A stretch of 64,000 bases of DNA from Salipaludibacillus sp. CUR1 (lineage in GTDB: Bacteria > Bacillota > Bacilli > Bacillales > Salisediminibacteriaceae), in contig NZ_JAIWPE010000095.1 in NCBI RefSeq assembly GCF_021028955.1, positions 124,001 through 188,000 on the forward strand. The letters run 5' to 3'. Position 1 is the stretch's first letter. Each line of letters starts with the position of its first letter. The notes beneath the pieces are model-generated. The model was not told the DNA's origin. It ran no database searches and was given only the letters and a program-made list of their open reading frames with translations. Positions 1 through 7,749 of the stretch are shown piece after piece. A program made the translations under genes and the position numbers.

Positions 1-1
1 A

Positions 2-211
2 TTAAAAGCAGGATTGTTTTCTTTTTTAAAAGAGCCGTCTGAAATGAATCCTTTTTCAGAAGAATTCAAAAAAAACAGGGCGATACAGTCTTTAGTTCAT
101 CCCGGCGGCATCAGTTCATCCTTTCAGGTAAATATTTATGGAAGGAACCTGAAGGAAGCAGAAAATTACAGCTTATTCCATGAAGATCCTTATCAGATTA
201 AAAAACCTTGA
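2..211 (+). CDS. 3' end of an unidentified protein-coding gene
   Basis: The reading frame is open from the window edge to a TGA at 209-211, giving about 69 C-terminal residues; the gene begins outside the window. The tail is hydrophilic, without a membrane segment or recognisable motif, and I do not recognise the family. The stop codon lies inside a perfect palindrome that can terminate transcription from both sides, which supports a real gene end convergent with the DUF2626 gene. A TTG inside the frame at 14 is only an internal codon and should not be taken as the start. Confidence 0.5.
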   Translation, partial: LKAGLFSFLKEPSEMNPFSEEFKKNRAIQSLVHPGGISSSFQVNIYGRNLKEAENYSLFHEDPYQIKKP

Positions 212-230
212 CTTTTAAAAGTCAAGGTTT
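203..230. terminator. Bidirectional intrinsic terminator
   Basis: A perfect 28-base palindrome (AAACCTTGACTTTT and its reverse complement) overlaps the stop of the upstream gene and lies before the stop of the convergent DUF2626 gene. A/T-rich ends on both strands suit factor-independent termination in both directions. Confidence 0.7.
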
Positions 231-241
231 CAGTGAGGTCT

Positions 242-487
242 TTAATGTCCGCCAATTTCAGGCACCATAATAAATGTGGTGTAATACGTAAACCCAACAA
301 AAAATAACGTTAAATAAGCACCAAAAATATAGACATATACGCGCTCTGAAAGCTTTAAGTAACTGAGTGCAATAAACATTCCTGTTTGACCGAAGAATAA
401 TATTGCTGCTGCATGCATATCCCCAACCATAAACAATACAGCGAAAATCCCGGTCCAGAACCCGAGCACTCTAAACATGCGATCCAC
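242..487 (-). CDS. yqgY: DUF2626 small membrane protein (YqgY-like)
   Basis: An 81-residue, strongly hydrophobic protein with about three predicted membrane helices (residues 8-25, 28-45 and 52-75) and the family-typical stretches LGFWTGIF, FFGQTGMF and LSYLKLSERVYVYIFG. It matches the DUF2626 family of Bacillaceae, to which B. subtilis YqgY belongs; function is unknown. The GTG start at 485-487 is chosen because a strong AAAGGAGGGG site lies 6-7 bases upstream. The position beside comG is the same as in B. subtilis. Identity rests on recalled family sequence. Confidence 0.8.
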   Translation of the reverse strand: MDRMFRVLGFWTGIFAVLFMVGDMHAAAILFFGQTGMFIALSYLKLSERVYVYIFGAYLTLFFVGFTYYTTFIMVPEIGGH

Positions 488-583
488 GACTTACCCCTCC
501 TTTATATGTAGCGTAACAAAAAATATGAACGTAAGTCAGTTCACCTTATTATAAATCGAATAAGCAACTTTGTAAACAAAGAG

Positions 584-693
584 CAGGAAAGCTCTGTCAG
601 TAGAAATATTATATATCACCACCTAAGCCTTCGGACAAGAGCAGTTCTGGTGATAATAATAAATATTAATTTGAGGTGACAGAGCCCGTCCTG
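584..693. repeat. 110-bp imperfect inverted repeat, MITE-like
   Basis: Ends CAGGA and TCCTG, then GCTCTGTCA (591-599) against TGACAGAGC (677-685), then AT-rich arms with ATATATCACCA against TGGTGATAATA. It sits between the 3' end of the SufR-like gene and the start of the DUF2626 gene, both on the minus strand. It has no long T run at either end, so it is not a typical terminator. No coding gene and no obvious target-site duplication was found. Confidence 0.5.
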
Positions 694-725
694 TTAATAT
701 AGAGAGGAATTCAAAGTAAATCGTA

Positions 726-1439
726 TTAAGTCTGGCTGTTAAGTACGACTGTTGTATACGTACAGGCCATTTCATTTTTCTCAAACATATTGGATTGTTC
801 CTGCAGATTCACGTCATCGAAGAAGAAACGGAAAATCCCTTTTATAAGAGCATGGTGCATATGGCAAACGCCTTGATTTGAGGGAGCAATTTCCTTAAAA
901 GTGCAATTGAAAATACGGAAAATGACTTCGTTTTTTTCTTCATCGTAATGAATCTCCGGGTTAAGCCCCTGGTTTAAAGCGATTTTCTCAATAAATTTAA
1001 TTTTTTCTGCGACTGCCATATCATCAGGGTTTTGACCGAGGGATGAGACAAAATCTTTGGCAGATTCATATCCGAACCGGTCTCCTGTCTGAACGAGGGC
1101 TTCTTTTCCTGCTTCCCCGAGGGAACTTAATGTCTGAATGGCAATTTCAGAAAGTCGCTGATAATCCCGGTAAGGGAACTGAAGACTTACGACTTCATTT
1201 GATAATCTGTAAAATCTGCTTGGTCTGCCGCCTTTTCCGGTTTTTTTTGTATCTGAAACTAACATGTCCACATCCTCAAGCTTTGACAAATGAAGGCGGG
1301 CCACGTTTGCATGAATCCTGAATGTATCAGCTATTTCCTGAACAGTCACATCCCGGTGCTGCCTGCTCACATACTGGTAAATTGAAAATCGTGTTGGATC
1401 TGATAAAACGCCGGTGATCTTTAAAGTTTGCTGTTCCAT
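726..1439 (-). CDS. SufR-like winged-helix transcriptional regulator
   Basis: A 237-residue protein. Residues 1-80 form an ArsR/DeoR-type winged helix-turn-helix (LSDPTRFSIYQYV, then DVTVQEIADTFRIHANVARLHLSKLE). A GRPSRFYRL wing follows. The C-terminal part has cysteines in the contexts IFNCTF, GVCHMHHAL and MACTY, spaced as in the SufR family of Fe-S-sensing repressors; three cysteines and a nearby HMHH are seen. The family is usually a repressor or activator that senses metal or Fe-S status; the ligand here is inferred. The ATG start has GGGAG upstream. It is transcribed alone, towards DUF2626, and its target is not evident from context. Confidence 0.7.
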   Translation of the reverse strand: MEQQTLKITGVLSDPTRFSIYQYVSRQHRDVTVQEIADTFRIHANVARLHLSKLEDVDMLVSDTKKTGKGGRPSRFYRLSNEVVSLQFPYRDYQRLSEIAIQTLSSLGEAGKEALVQTGDRFGYESAKDFVSSLGQNPDDMAVAEKIKFIEKIALNQGLNPEIHYDEEKNEVIFRIFNCTFKEIAPSNQGVCHMHHALIKGIFRFFFDDVNLQEQSNMFEKNEMACTYTTVVLNSQT

Positions 1440-1660
1440 ACCGATTCACTCCCAAGTTCTAGTCTATATTTATTATATTACAGCAATATGTATAAATAAA
1501 TGTATTTTCAAGCTAATAATGTGACTAAACTGGTAAAATGTAATAAATACTGAGAATAAGGAAAAGGAAAAATTTTCACGTTTTATTTTTTTGAAAAGAA
1601 GGAATAAGTTTAACAGCGTAGAAAAAGTACATATTACCAAATTGAAGGAGGATGTTTTAA

Positions 1661-2137
1661 ATGAGTAAAATGGATACAAAAGATTTTATTATAGGAGCAG
1701 TGGTAGGTTCCATTGTTGGAGCTTCAACTGCCATGTTATTTGCACCTAAGTCTGGTAAAGAACTTCGTACAGACATTAATTCAAAGGCTAATGAAGCCAG
1801 AGATAAGACAGTGGAAGTGACAACTGCTGCTAAAGAAAAAGGAACTGAATACAGCCAGTTGGCAAAAGAAAAAGGAACTGAATATAGCCAGCTTGCAAAG
1901 GATAAATCAGATGAGTGGTCTAAGCTGGCAAAAGACCAGTGGGGCAAAGTATCTGAAAGAACTGGTAAAATTACCAATAAAGCGACAGAAATGGGAGAAG
2001 ATCTTGCTTCTGATGTGAAAGATCTAATGGATACTGAGAAAGCTGAAGGCGAAGAACTTGCTGAGCAGGTAGTAAAAGAAATTGAAGAAACAAAAGAAAA
2101 GCTTAGAGATGATGTTGAAGAGCTTAAAAATAAATAA
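1661..2137 (+). CDS. YtxH domain-containing protein
   Basis: A 158-residue protein. Residues 7-32 are a Gly/Ala-rich hydrophobic segment (FIIGAVVGSIVGASTAMLFAP) followed by KSGKELR, the signature of the YtxH (gas-vesicle-protein-like) family. The rest is a charged, probably helical tail with a short tandem repeat around residues 66-90 (KEKGTEYSQLA twice, then related units) and an acidic end. YtxH proteins are small membrane-anchored, often stress-induced proteins of unknown function. AAGGAGG precedes the ATG. A GTTTAA hexamer at 1608-1613 recalls a sigma-B -35 element, but no good -10 partner follows it. Confidence 0.8.
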   Translation: MSKMDTKDFIIGAVVGSIVGASTAMLFAPKSGKELRTDINSKANEARDKTVEVTTAAKEKGTEYSQLAKEKGTEYSQLAKDKSDEWSKLAKDQWGKVSERTGKITNKATEMGEDLASDVKDLMDTEKAEGEELAEQVVKEIEETKEKLRDDVEELKNK

Positions 2138-2142
2138 TCAAG

Positions 2143-2169
2143 AGGCTGTCTCGTAAGAGGCAGCCTTTT
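2143..2169 (+). terminator. Intrinsic terminator after the ytxH-like gene
   Basis: AGGCTG(TC) pairs with (GA)GGCAGCCT and is followed by TTTT, directly after the stop codon. The rest of the gap to comGA (2170-2486) has no gene I can support and no convincing promoter. Confidence 0.7.
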
Positions 2170-2486
2170 CTATATGTGATAAGGATCGAAGAGGTTTGGC
2201 AGTGAGAGGAAGGCCTGTGACAAAAATAGTCTAAGACATGTTAAAGATATCCGTACAGGTTTTTTGGACGCCTGCCCAGGGTTTTGTTTTCAGCTGACTT
2301 TTTCATAAGGATTGCTTCGGGATGCTGATCCCCCTTGGTGTCCTCGCTTCTTTCACCCGAAGAATTTACTTTTTATGGTTTGCGGCCCCGTGCATAATTT
2401 TAAATTTATTTTTAATATAAAGAAGGAATTTAGCTGCAAGTGTCGAATGTATGTTCTGTACGTAATTTTAATTAAGGTGGTGGTAG

Positions 2487-3557
2487 ATGAAAATGGACGT
2501 CATAACCAAAACAAAAAAAATTGTAATGGAAGGTTTGTACTGCGGAGCGTCAGATATCCATCTTATTCCTCAGGAGAAAGGCTCTTTCGTCCGGTTTAGA
2601 GTGGACGGCAGGCTGATTGTGATGGAGCGTGTGCCGCAAATAATGATGAAAAAGCTCATTTCGCATCTGAAGTTTATTTCAGGAATGGACATTGGAGAAA
2701 GACGCAGACCGCAAAACAAAGGACTTGAAATGAAATTTGAAAGAAAAAGAGTTTTTATGAGAATTTCCACTTTTCCTTCGCCTTTATCAGAATCCCTCGT
2801 AATCAGACTTTTTCCGCAGAAGTCATCCGGAAGTCTGAATTCCCTTTCCTTATTTCCTGCCCAATCTGAACAGCTTGAAAAGCTGATGAATAATACAGCA
2901 GGGCTGATTATCGTTTGCGGCCCTACAGGAGCAGGTAAAACAACAACTCTGTATTCCCTTTTAAAACAAAGAAAAGAAGCCAGGCATGAAAATATCATTA
3001 CTATTGAAGACCCTGTAGAACAGAGGGAACCTCATTTTTTACAAATGGAGATTAATGAAAAAGCTGGCATCACTTATGCGGCCGGCCTGAAAAGTTTGCT
3101 TCGCCATGATCCCGATTTAATTATGCTGGGGGAAGTGCGGGACAGTGAAACCGCTGAAATGGCTGTAAGGGCAGCTTTAACCGGCCATTTGGTTCTAACC
3201 ACGTTACATAGTGCTTCTGCCCAGGGAGCTTTAAAAAGACTGAATGATTTAGGGATTTCCAAGTCTGATTTAATGGAAGTCGTTCGTGGCATCGCTGCCC
3301 AGAGGCTTATTGATCTTTTATGTCCTTATTGCGGGGAAGACTGCAGCCTGTACTGCCGAAAAAGAAGAGCCCGGCGAAGAGTTGCGATATTTGAAATTTT
3401 GAAAGAGGAGGAGCTGAAGAAATGTATTTATAATTTGGATTTACCCATCGGGAGCCAGTATCCTGCTTATTCTCTGAACAGAGGTTTAAAGAAGGCTGCA
3501 GCTTTAGGCTATATCCCTTTTAAAGAAATAGAACGTTTTGGAAAGGGAGGCTGGTAA
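2487..3557 (+). CDS. comGA: ComGA, competence pseudopilus assembly ATPase
   Basis: A 356-residue GspE/PilB-type secretion ATPase that drives assembly of the competence pseudopilus for DNA uptake; in B. subtilis it is also involved in growth arrest of competent cells. Visible motifs: N-terminal DIHLIP and RVDGRL, Walker A GPTGAGKTTT near residue 145, Asp box ITIEDPVE, Walker B LIMLGEVRD, and TGHLVLTTLHS. A CPYC/C metal-binding region lies at residues 280-292, in the usual place for this family. ATG 2487 has GGTGG upstream. It is the first gene of comGA-GG; its 3' end is followed 4 bases later by comGB. Confidence 0.95.
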   Translation: MKMDVITKTKKIVMEGLYCGASDIHLIPQEKGSFVRFRVDGRLIVMERVPQIMMKKLISHLKFISGMDIGERRRPQNKGLEMKFERKRVFMRISTFPSPLSESLVIRLFPQKSSGSLNSLSLFPAQSEQLEKLMNNTAGLIIVCGPTGAGKTTTLYSLLKQRKEARHENIITIEDPVEQREPHFLQMEINEKAGITYAAGLKSLLRHDPDLIMLGEVRDSETAEMAVRAALTGHLVLTTLHSASAQGALKRLNDLGISKSDLMEVVRGIAAQRLIDLLCPYCGEDCSLYCRKRRARRRVAIFEILKEEELKKCIYNLDLPIGSQYPAYSLNRGLKKAAALGYIPFKEIERFGKGGW

Positions 3558-3561
3558 TAGG

Positions 3562-4584
3562 ATGAAGCGTTTATTCAGACATGACGGGTCACGCAGTGAT
3601 TTTTTGCATCAGCTGGCCTCTTTGCTGGAAGAAGGGTATACATTGTCGGAAGCTGTACAAATGTATATGGGCTTCACTGAGGGTCATAAGAAGAAATGGG
3701 TAAGTGAAATATTCGAAGAGCTAAATGCAGGTAATCCTTTTGCTGAACAGCTAACAGGAGGAGATTTCCCAAAAGAACTTGTGAGCTACTTATCGTTCAA
3801 TGAAAAATACGGGGATCTTAAGCAAAGTTTACGGCAGGCTTCGGATATTCTGAAAAAGCGTTACGAGTTGAAAGTAAAGCTGAGGAAAATAATTCATTAC
3901 CCTTTATTTTTACTTATGGGTTTGATTATTATGGGTTCCGTTATGATCGAAGGTGTGCTGCCGCAGTTTAACCAGTTTTTCAAGGCGATGGGGCAGGATT
4001 TGCCGTGGATCACAAGAATGATGCTCGGATTTTCCCAGTGGCTGAGGCTTCCTGTTTTACTGGCTGTCTTTGCGGGTGCTCTTTTCTTTTTATTATGGTT
4101 TAAGCGAAAACCTGTGTTCGAGCAGGTTAACTTATTACTTAGATTTCCATATATTAATGTTTACCTCCGCTACCTTCTCACCTATTATTTCACTTCACAA
4201 GTAGCCCCTTTACTTAAAAATGGCTTCTCCTTATATGATACGCTGCAAGCTGTGGAAGAAGATTCCCTGCTTTTATTTTTTCAGACTGACGCTGCCGGTT
4301 TAAAAGAAGGCTTAAGGGCAGGAAATGACTTGTCAGAATTATTAAGGGAGAGAAAACACTATTTGCCGCAATTAGCTTCAGTTATTGCATTAGGAGAATC
4401 AAAAGGAAAATTAGGAGAGGAGCTTGATCGTTTTTCTGTGTATTTGTTTCAGCGCATGTATGAAAGCATCTACCGGATTATGAGCGCCTTTCAGCCTGCC
4501 TTTTTGTGTGTTACAGGATTTTTTATTCTAATACTGTTTCTGTCTATGATGCTGCCAGTATTTTCTATTCTTGATGCCTGGTGA
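3562..4584 (+). CDS. comGB: ComGB, competence pseudopilus inner-membrane platform protein
   Basis: A 340-residue GspF/PilC-type polytopic membrane protein with two cytosolic T2SF repeats and three hydrophobic segments (about residues 110-135, 155-180 and the C-terminal 310-335). It partners the ComGA ATPase. ATG 3562 is preferred over an in-frame upstream TTG at 3538 because GGGAGG lies 11 bases before it and the TTG would sit inside comGA. In most Bacillus genomes comGC follows at once; here about 300 bases intervene and hold a small opposite-strand gene. Confidence 0.93.
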   Translation: MKRLFRHDGSRSDFLHQLASLLEEGYTLSEAVQMYMGFTEGHKKKWVSEIFEELNAGNPFAEQLTGGDFPKELVSYLSFNEKYGDLKQSLRQASDILKKRYELKVKLRKIIHYPLFLLMGLIIMGSVMIEGVLPQFNQFFKAMGQDLPWITRMMLGFSQWLRLPVLLAVFAGALFFLLWFKRKPVFEQVNLLLRFPYINVYLRYLLTYYFTSQVAPLLKNGFSLYDTLQAVEEDSLLLFFQTDAAGLKEGLRAGNDLSELLRERKHYLPQLASVIALGESKGKLGEELDRFSVYLFQRMYESIYRIMSAFQPAFLCVTGFFILILFLSMMLPVFSILDAW

Positions 4585-4596
4585 ATAAAGACAGAC

Positions 4597-4755
4597 TTAC
4601 CTTTCAGCCTCGTATGACTTTCCGCATGTTTCTGAAGCTTCTTTTTTACTTAGCCATATTACGAGTTCACGTTCTTTGTTATCTAAAAGCCGTCCCAGTT
4701 CTATTGTCAATTTTCTCATTCTGGACTTTGTGGTTTGGCTGTCTGATGATATCAA
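4597..4755 (-). CDS. Small opposite-strand protein between comGB and comGC
   Basis: A 52-residue reading frame on the minus strand. TTG at 4753-4755 is preceded at ideal spacing by AGGGGGG, and a perfect TATAAT (minus strand, 4807-4812) lies about 50 bases upstream. The alternative in-frame ATG at 4770 has a poorer ribosome site. The product is highly charged and probably helical, with a core RKLTIELGRLLDNKEREL then VIWLSKKEASE; it has no signal or membrane segment. I do not recognise a family. It is transcribed against the comG operon, so it could make an antisense transcript to comGB as well as a protein. Confidence 0.5.
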   Translation of the reverse strand: MISSDSQTTKSRMRKLTIELGRLLDNKERELVIWLSKKEASETCGKSYEAER

Positions 4756-4806
4756 AAAATTACCCCCCTGCATAAATTCTCTCTGTATATTAAAAACTTC
4801 ATTACC

Positions 4807-4812
4807 ATTATA
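4807..4812 (-). promoter_or_regulatory. -10 element of the minus-strand small gene
   Basis: TATAAT on the minus strand, 51 bases upstream of the TTG start at 4755. No good -35 hexamer is seen at 16-18 bases, so the promoter is only partly supported. Confidence 0.35.
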
Positions 4813-4885
4813 AAGGAAAATTGCACCCAATAACAGGAAATTTGGAGGGGAAGAATTCTGGAAGCTATTAAAGGAGGATAAAAAT

Positions 4886-5203
4886 ATGAATAAATTAAAA
4901 AAGCTATTAAAGGGAAAATCCGGGTTCACACTAATTGAGATGATGATCGTACTCGTCATTATATCGATACTGCTGTTAATTGTAGTGCCTAACTTAACTA
5001 AAAATCAGGAAGTCGCTTCAGACAAAGGATGCGAAGCAACTATTGAAATGATAAAGACTCAGGTTATCGCATATCAGGTAGAGCATAATAAACTCCCTGC
5101 TACCATAGATGATCTGAAAGGCGAATATGTAGAATCCACTGTATGTCCAGATGGGACGGCATTGCGTCTGTCTGGTGATAAAGTTCTAAAGGTAACGCCG
5201 TGA
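4886..5203 (+). CDS. comGC: ComGC, major competence pseudopilin
   Basis: A 105-residue major pseudopilin. A short basic leader (KLKKLLKGKSG) precedes the type IV prepilin cleavage site G/FTLIEMMIVLVII, followed by a hydrophobic helix. The downstream cysteine pair (CEATIE and TVCPDG) matches the intramolecular disulphide of ComGC. It is processed by ComC peptidase and polymerised by ComGA/GB. AAAGGAGG lies 8 bases before the ATG. It overlaps comGD by 4 bases. Confidence 0.95.
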   Translation: MNKLKKLLKGKSGFTLIEMMIVLVIISILLLIVVPNLTKNQEVASDKGCEATIEMIKTQVIAYQVEHNKLPATIDDLKGEYVESTVCPDGTALRLSGDKVLKVTP

Positions 5204-5649
5204 GTGTCAATGAGGAGGCTGAAAGGTCTTCTAAAGGTTATTCATATATTGAATTGATGATTACTTTGCTTGTTTTATCAATTGTTCTTATGATAAGCAT
5301 ACCTTCCTTTCAGACCTCTGCAGAAAAAATGGAATACAGGCATTTTCTGAAAGATTTGGAACAGGACCTTTACTATTATCAGATGTATGCGATCTCTAAC
5401 GGCAGAAGCGTAAGAGTGATATTTTCGGCCAGCAAGCCTTCTTATGTTGTTTTGGAAGGTGTTAAGGTGATCCATGAAAGAGAAGGCCCGCAAGGAGTCG
5501 AGTTTGTTCCGGGTACATTGGCTTTAAACGAATTAAGATTTCTTCCATCCGGAGGTGTACAGAAATCCGGTACTATCAGAATTTCGCATGGAGAGGAACG
5601 ATGCTGGCTTGTTTTTCACTTTTTAAGGGGGCGGTTTTATTTTGACTAA
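5200..5649 (+). CDS. comGD: ComGD, minor competence pseudopilin
   Basis: A 149-residue pseudopilin-like protein with a cleavage region KGYSYIELMITLLVLSIV near residue 12. The GTG start overlaps the comGC stop (GTGA), implying translational coupling. The C-terminal half is beta-rich and ends CWLVFHFLRGRF. It is a minor component of the competence pseudopilus. Confidence 0.9.
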   Translation: MSVNEEAERSSKGYSYIELMITLLVLSIVLMISIPSFQTSAEKMEYRHFLKDLEQDLYYYQMYAISNGRSVRVIFSASKPSYVVLEGVKVIHEREGPQGVEFVPGTLALNELRFLPSGGVQKSGTIRISHGEERCWLVFHFLRGRFYFD

Positions 5650-5980
5650 TTCAGAAAAAGGCTTCTTCCTTTATGAAACTGTATTATCGTTACTTGTTTT
5701 ATCAATTATTATGACTGCCATGTTTCCTGTAATTATACAGGTTCAAACTGAAAGGATGATGATAAGGGAGCAGAGAGAAGCTGTTATGCTCGTCCGGAAG
5801 GAGATGCTTAAGCAGTATGAAGATCCTCAGTCTGATTTTCCTGAAAAGCTGGAAGGAGAGGAGCAAATATATCCTCTTACAGTAAATAACAAAGGGGCAC
5901 ATGTGCTGGAATATTGCCTTAACTGGGAAGGGAGGAATTCCCGTGCTCAAACATACTGTCTCTCGTTATATCTGCCGTAA
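5642..5980 (+). CDS. comGE: ComGE, minor competence pseudopilin
   Basis: A 112-residue protein with an N-terminal type-IV-pilin-like hydrophobic segment (EKGFFLYETVLSLLVLSI) then a short soluble domain with two late cysteines. The TTG start lies within the last codons of comGD, with GGGGGCGG upstream. Sequence conservation in this family is low, so position in the operon carries much of the assignment. Confidence 0.82.
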   Translation: MTNSEKGFFLYETVLSLLVLSIIMTAMFPVIIQVQTERMMIREQREAVMLVRKEMLKQYEDPQSDFPEKLEGEEQIYPLTVNNKGAHVLEYCLNWEGRNSRAQTYCLSLYLP

Positions 5981-6431
5981 TGAGCAAGGGGTCACTCTTC
6001 TTGAACTAATGATTGGCATCGTTATCTTCCTTTATATGACATCTGTGTTTTCATTTATGTTCCATTACTGGACAGCAGCAGGCGGTAAATACAATGATTT
6101 TTCCTATGAAGAGTTATTGCTTTTTGTAAACCATTTGCAAACGGAATTCAATGGAACAGAGCTTTACTGGACTGATAAGCATAAGCTCTACCTCCTGAAG
6201 CCGGAAGATCAGTCGATTGTCCACTATGAGCACTATAATGATAAAGTCAGGCGTCAAGTAGGGGGAAGAGGGCATGAAGTTTTTCTTCAAAGGGTAGAGA
6301 CATTTCATGTATATGAAAAGCCTTATGGAATTGATATTGTAGTATCAAGCAATAAACAAACTTGGGAGAAGTCGCTGATCCATCCCTCTTTCTCTATAGG
6401 CAATGGTAGAACTGAGGAGGAGAGACAGTGA
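5943..6431 (+). CDS. comGF: ComGF, minor competence pseudopilin
   Basis: A 162-residue protein with the pilin-like segment EQGVTLLELMIGIVIFLY at residues 14-31 and a soluble domain typical of ComGF. I choose GTG 5943 because GGGAGG lies 7 bases upstream and it places the cleavage site close to the N terminus; an in-frame ATG at 5901 would extend into comGE. It overlaps the comGE end and the comGG start. Confidence 0.87.
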   Translation: MLKHTVSRYICRNEQGVTLLELMIGIVIFLYMTSVFSFMFHYWTAAGGKYNDFSYEELLLFVNHLQTEFNGTELYWTDKHKLYLLKPEDQSIVHYEHYNDKVRRQVGGRGHEVFLQRVETFHVYEKPYGIDIVVSSNKQTWEKSLIHPSFSIGNGRTEEERQ

Positions 6432-6811
6432 ATCAGCAGGGATTTACTTTATTTATTGTATTATTACTCCTTCTGTTTTTTTCCATGTTCACTATTCATC
6501 TTGTAGGATTATACAAATTTGAGAAGCAGTTTTCAGCCCTTGAATTTGAGCAATATAAGCTTGAACAGCTAATGTTGAACGGAAAAATTGAAGTCACTGA
6601 TATCATTGAAAATAATTCTATCGGCAGCCGCCTGTCCGGCAGCTCTGTATATTATGAGGGGACGGTGTTCTATGAAATAGAACAACCGTCACCTGAAATG
6701 GTTTCTGTTTCTTTAAGAGCCCAAACCCATACTGCCTATGCAAAGTCAGTTACTTTCATTTATAATACAGAATCAAAGACATTCGAACAGTGGACTGAAT
6801 TGGGAGGATAA
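6428..6811 (+). CDS. comGG: ComGG, minor competence pseudopilin
   Basis: A 127-residue protein with an N-terminal hydrophobic helix directly after a very short leader (NQQGFTLFIVLLLLLFF). The GTG start overlaps the comGF stop, and GAGGAG lies upstream. It is the last gene of the comG operon; aroK follows after one base. Confidence 0.85.
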   Translation: MNQQGFTLFIVLLLLLFFSMFTIHLVGLYKFEKQFSALEFEQYKLEQLMLNGKIEVTDIIENNSIGSRLSGSSVYYEGTVFYEIEQPSPEMVSVSLRAQTHTAYAKSVTFIYNTESKTFEQWTELGG

Positions 6812-6812
6812 T

Positions 6813-7313
6813 ATGGCTGGTAAAAATATTTATTTAATTGGATTTATGGGAGCTGGAAAAACGACAGTAGGGAAAGAACTGGCAAAAAAGACAGGCTACG
6901 TTTTTATAGACCTTGACGAGTATATTGTTGAAAAGACCGGAGAAACCATTCCGGCTATTTTTGAAAAACATGGAGAAGAAGAATTTCGCAGGTTAGAAAA
7001 GGTGTCGCTTGCTGAATTGACGGAGTCAGGATGTATTATTGCTACCGGAGGAGGGATTGTTGAAAGTCAAGAGTCGGTATCTTTGATGAAAGAAAAAGGC
7101 TTTACAGTTTATCTTGAATCCCCGTTTAATACGCTTTATGACAGAATTAAGGAAGACACTAACAGGCCGCTTACAGCCCAGGGGGCAGCCGCTTTGTCTG
7201 CACGGTTCAACCACCGTCTTCCGCTATATGAGCAGGCTGAATATACAGTACATACTGAAAAGCTGGGGGTAGACGAAATTGTCGAGATGATATGCAGACG
7301 ATACGATGGTTAG
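6813..7313 (+). CDS. aroK: Shikimate kinase
   Basis: A 166-residue enzyme that phosphorylates shikimate at the 3-hydroxyl with ATP, in the chorismate pathway. Motifs: Walker A GFMGAGKTT at residues 10-18, substrate-binding DLDEYI, the FRRLE region, GGG motif ATGGGIV and the lid RPL. ATG 6813 has GGGAGG 7 bases upstream; a longer frame from 6738 runs inside comGG. It sits immediately behind comGG, so it may be partly read through from the competence operon. aroQ at 24.4 kb serves the same pathway. Confidence 0.95.
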   Translation: MAGKNIYLIGFMGAGKTTVGKELAKKTGYVFIDLDEYIVEKTGETIPAIFEKHGEEEFRRLEKVSLAELTESGCIIATGGGIVESQESVSLMKEKGFTVYLESPFNTLYDRIKEDTNRPLTAQGAAALSARFNHRLPLYEQAEYTVHTEKLGVDEIVEMICRRYDG

Positions 7314-7370
7314 TTTGTCCCGTATATGGTTATACTATTTGTTAAACAACGTTTAGCGCAGGTGATAAGA

Positions 7371-7553
7371 GTGAAAACAAATGATTACGTAAAATTCATG
7401 ACAGAGCAGTTTGTTTCGTATGTAGATCAGCCGGCAGAAGAGAGAAAGGCAAGAAGAGAAAAAAAGAAACAATACAGGCCTCCGGTTTCGTACAGGTTAT
7501 TCGGGATGATCCCATTTGCGGTTGAACTGTTCTTCAACAAAAAAAGTAACTGA
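7371..7553 (+). CDS. yqzE: YqzE family small protein
   Basis: A 60-residue protein beginning VKTNDYVKFMTEQFVSYVD, with PAEERKARRE and a C-terminal hydrophobic patch (LFGMIPFAVELFF). It matches YqzE, which follows comGG in Bacillaceae; function unknown. GTG 7371 with AGGTGATAAG upstream fits the family length better than the frame from 7326. Confidence 0.85.
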   Translation: MKTNDYVKFMTEQFVSYVDQPAEERKARREKKKQYRPPVSYRLFGMIPFAVELFFNKKSN

Positions 7554-7631
7554 CTTTTCAACAAAGGGACTGCCTGAAAAATCTTATAATTAAGCCATGA
7601 GAGCTTTAAAAACAGCTGGAAAATGGCATGC

Positions 7632-7677
7632 AAAAAATCACCTCCTTAGTGTTTGCTATAGGATAAGGTGATTTTTT
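7632..7677. terminator. Bidirectional terminator between yqzE and yqhG
   Basis: AAAAAATCACCT pairs perfectly with AGGTGATTTTTT over 12 bases, with A and T runs at both ends, between two convergent genes. Confidence 0.8.
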
Positions 7678-7749
7678 GTGCTATATATATTTTTTAAAAG
7701 TTCCACAGTGGGGGGAGGGTTAAGCTATAAAGTTCTGACCGGCCTCTTT

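Noticed and set aside
1608-1640. Sigma-B promoter for the ytxH-like gene
   Set aside because: GTTTAA is present, but the hexamer 13 bases later (GTACAT) matches GGGTAT at only half of its positions.
2362-2413. Possible ComK boxes upstream of comGA (GAAT-N5-TTTT and TAAA-N5-TTTT)
   Set aside because: Both deviate from AAAA-N5-TTTT and their 26-base separation is not one of the usual spacings; in an AT-rich gap this can be chance.
4581-4775. Plus-strand 64-codon frame after comGB
   Set aside because: Weak start context and a product without family features; the minus-strand frame in the same place has a much better ribosome site.
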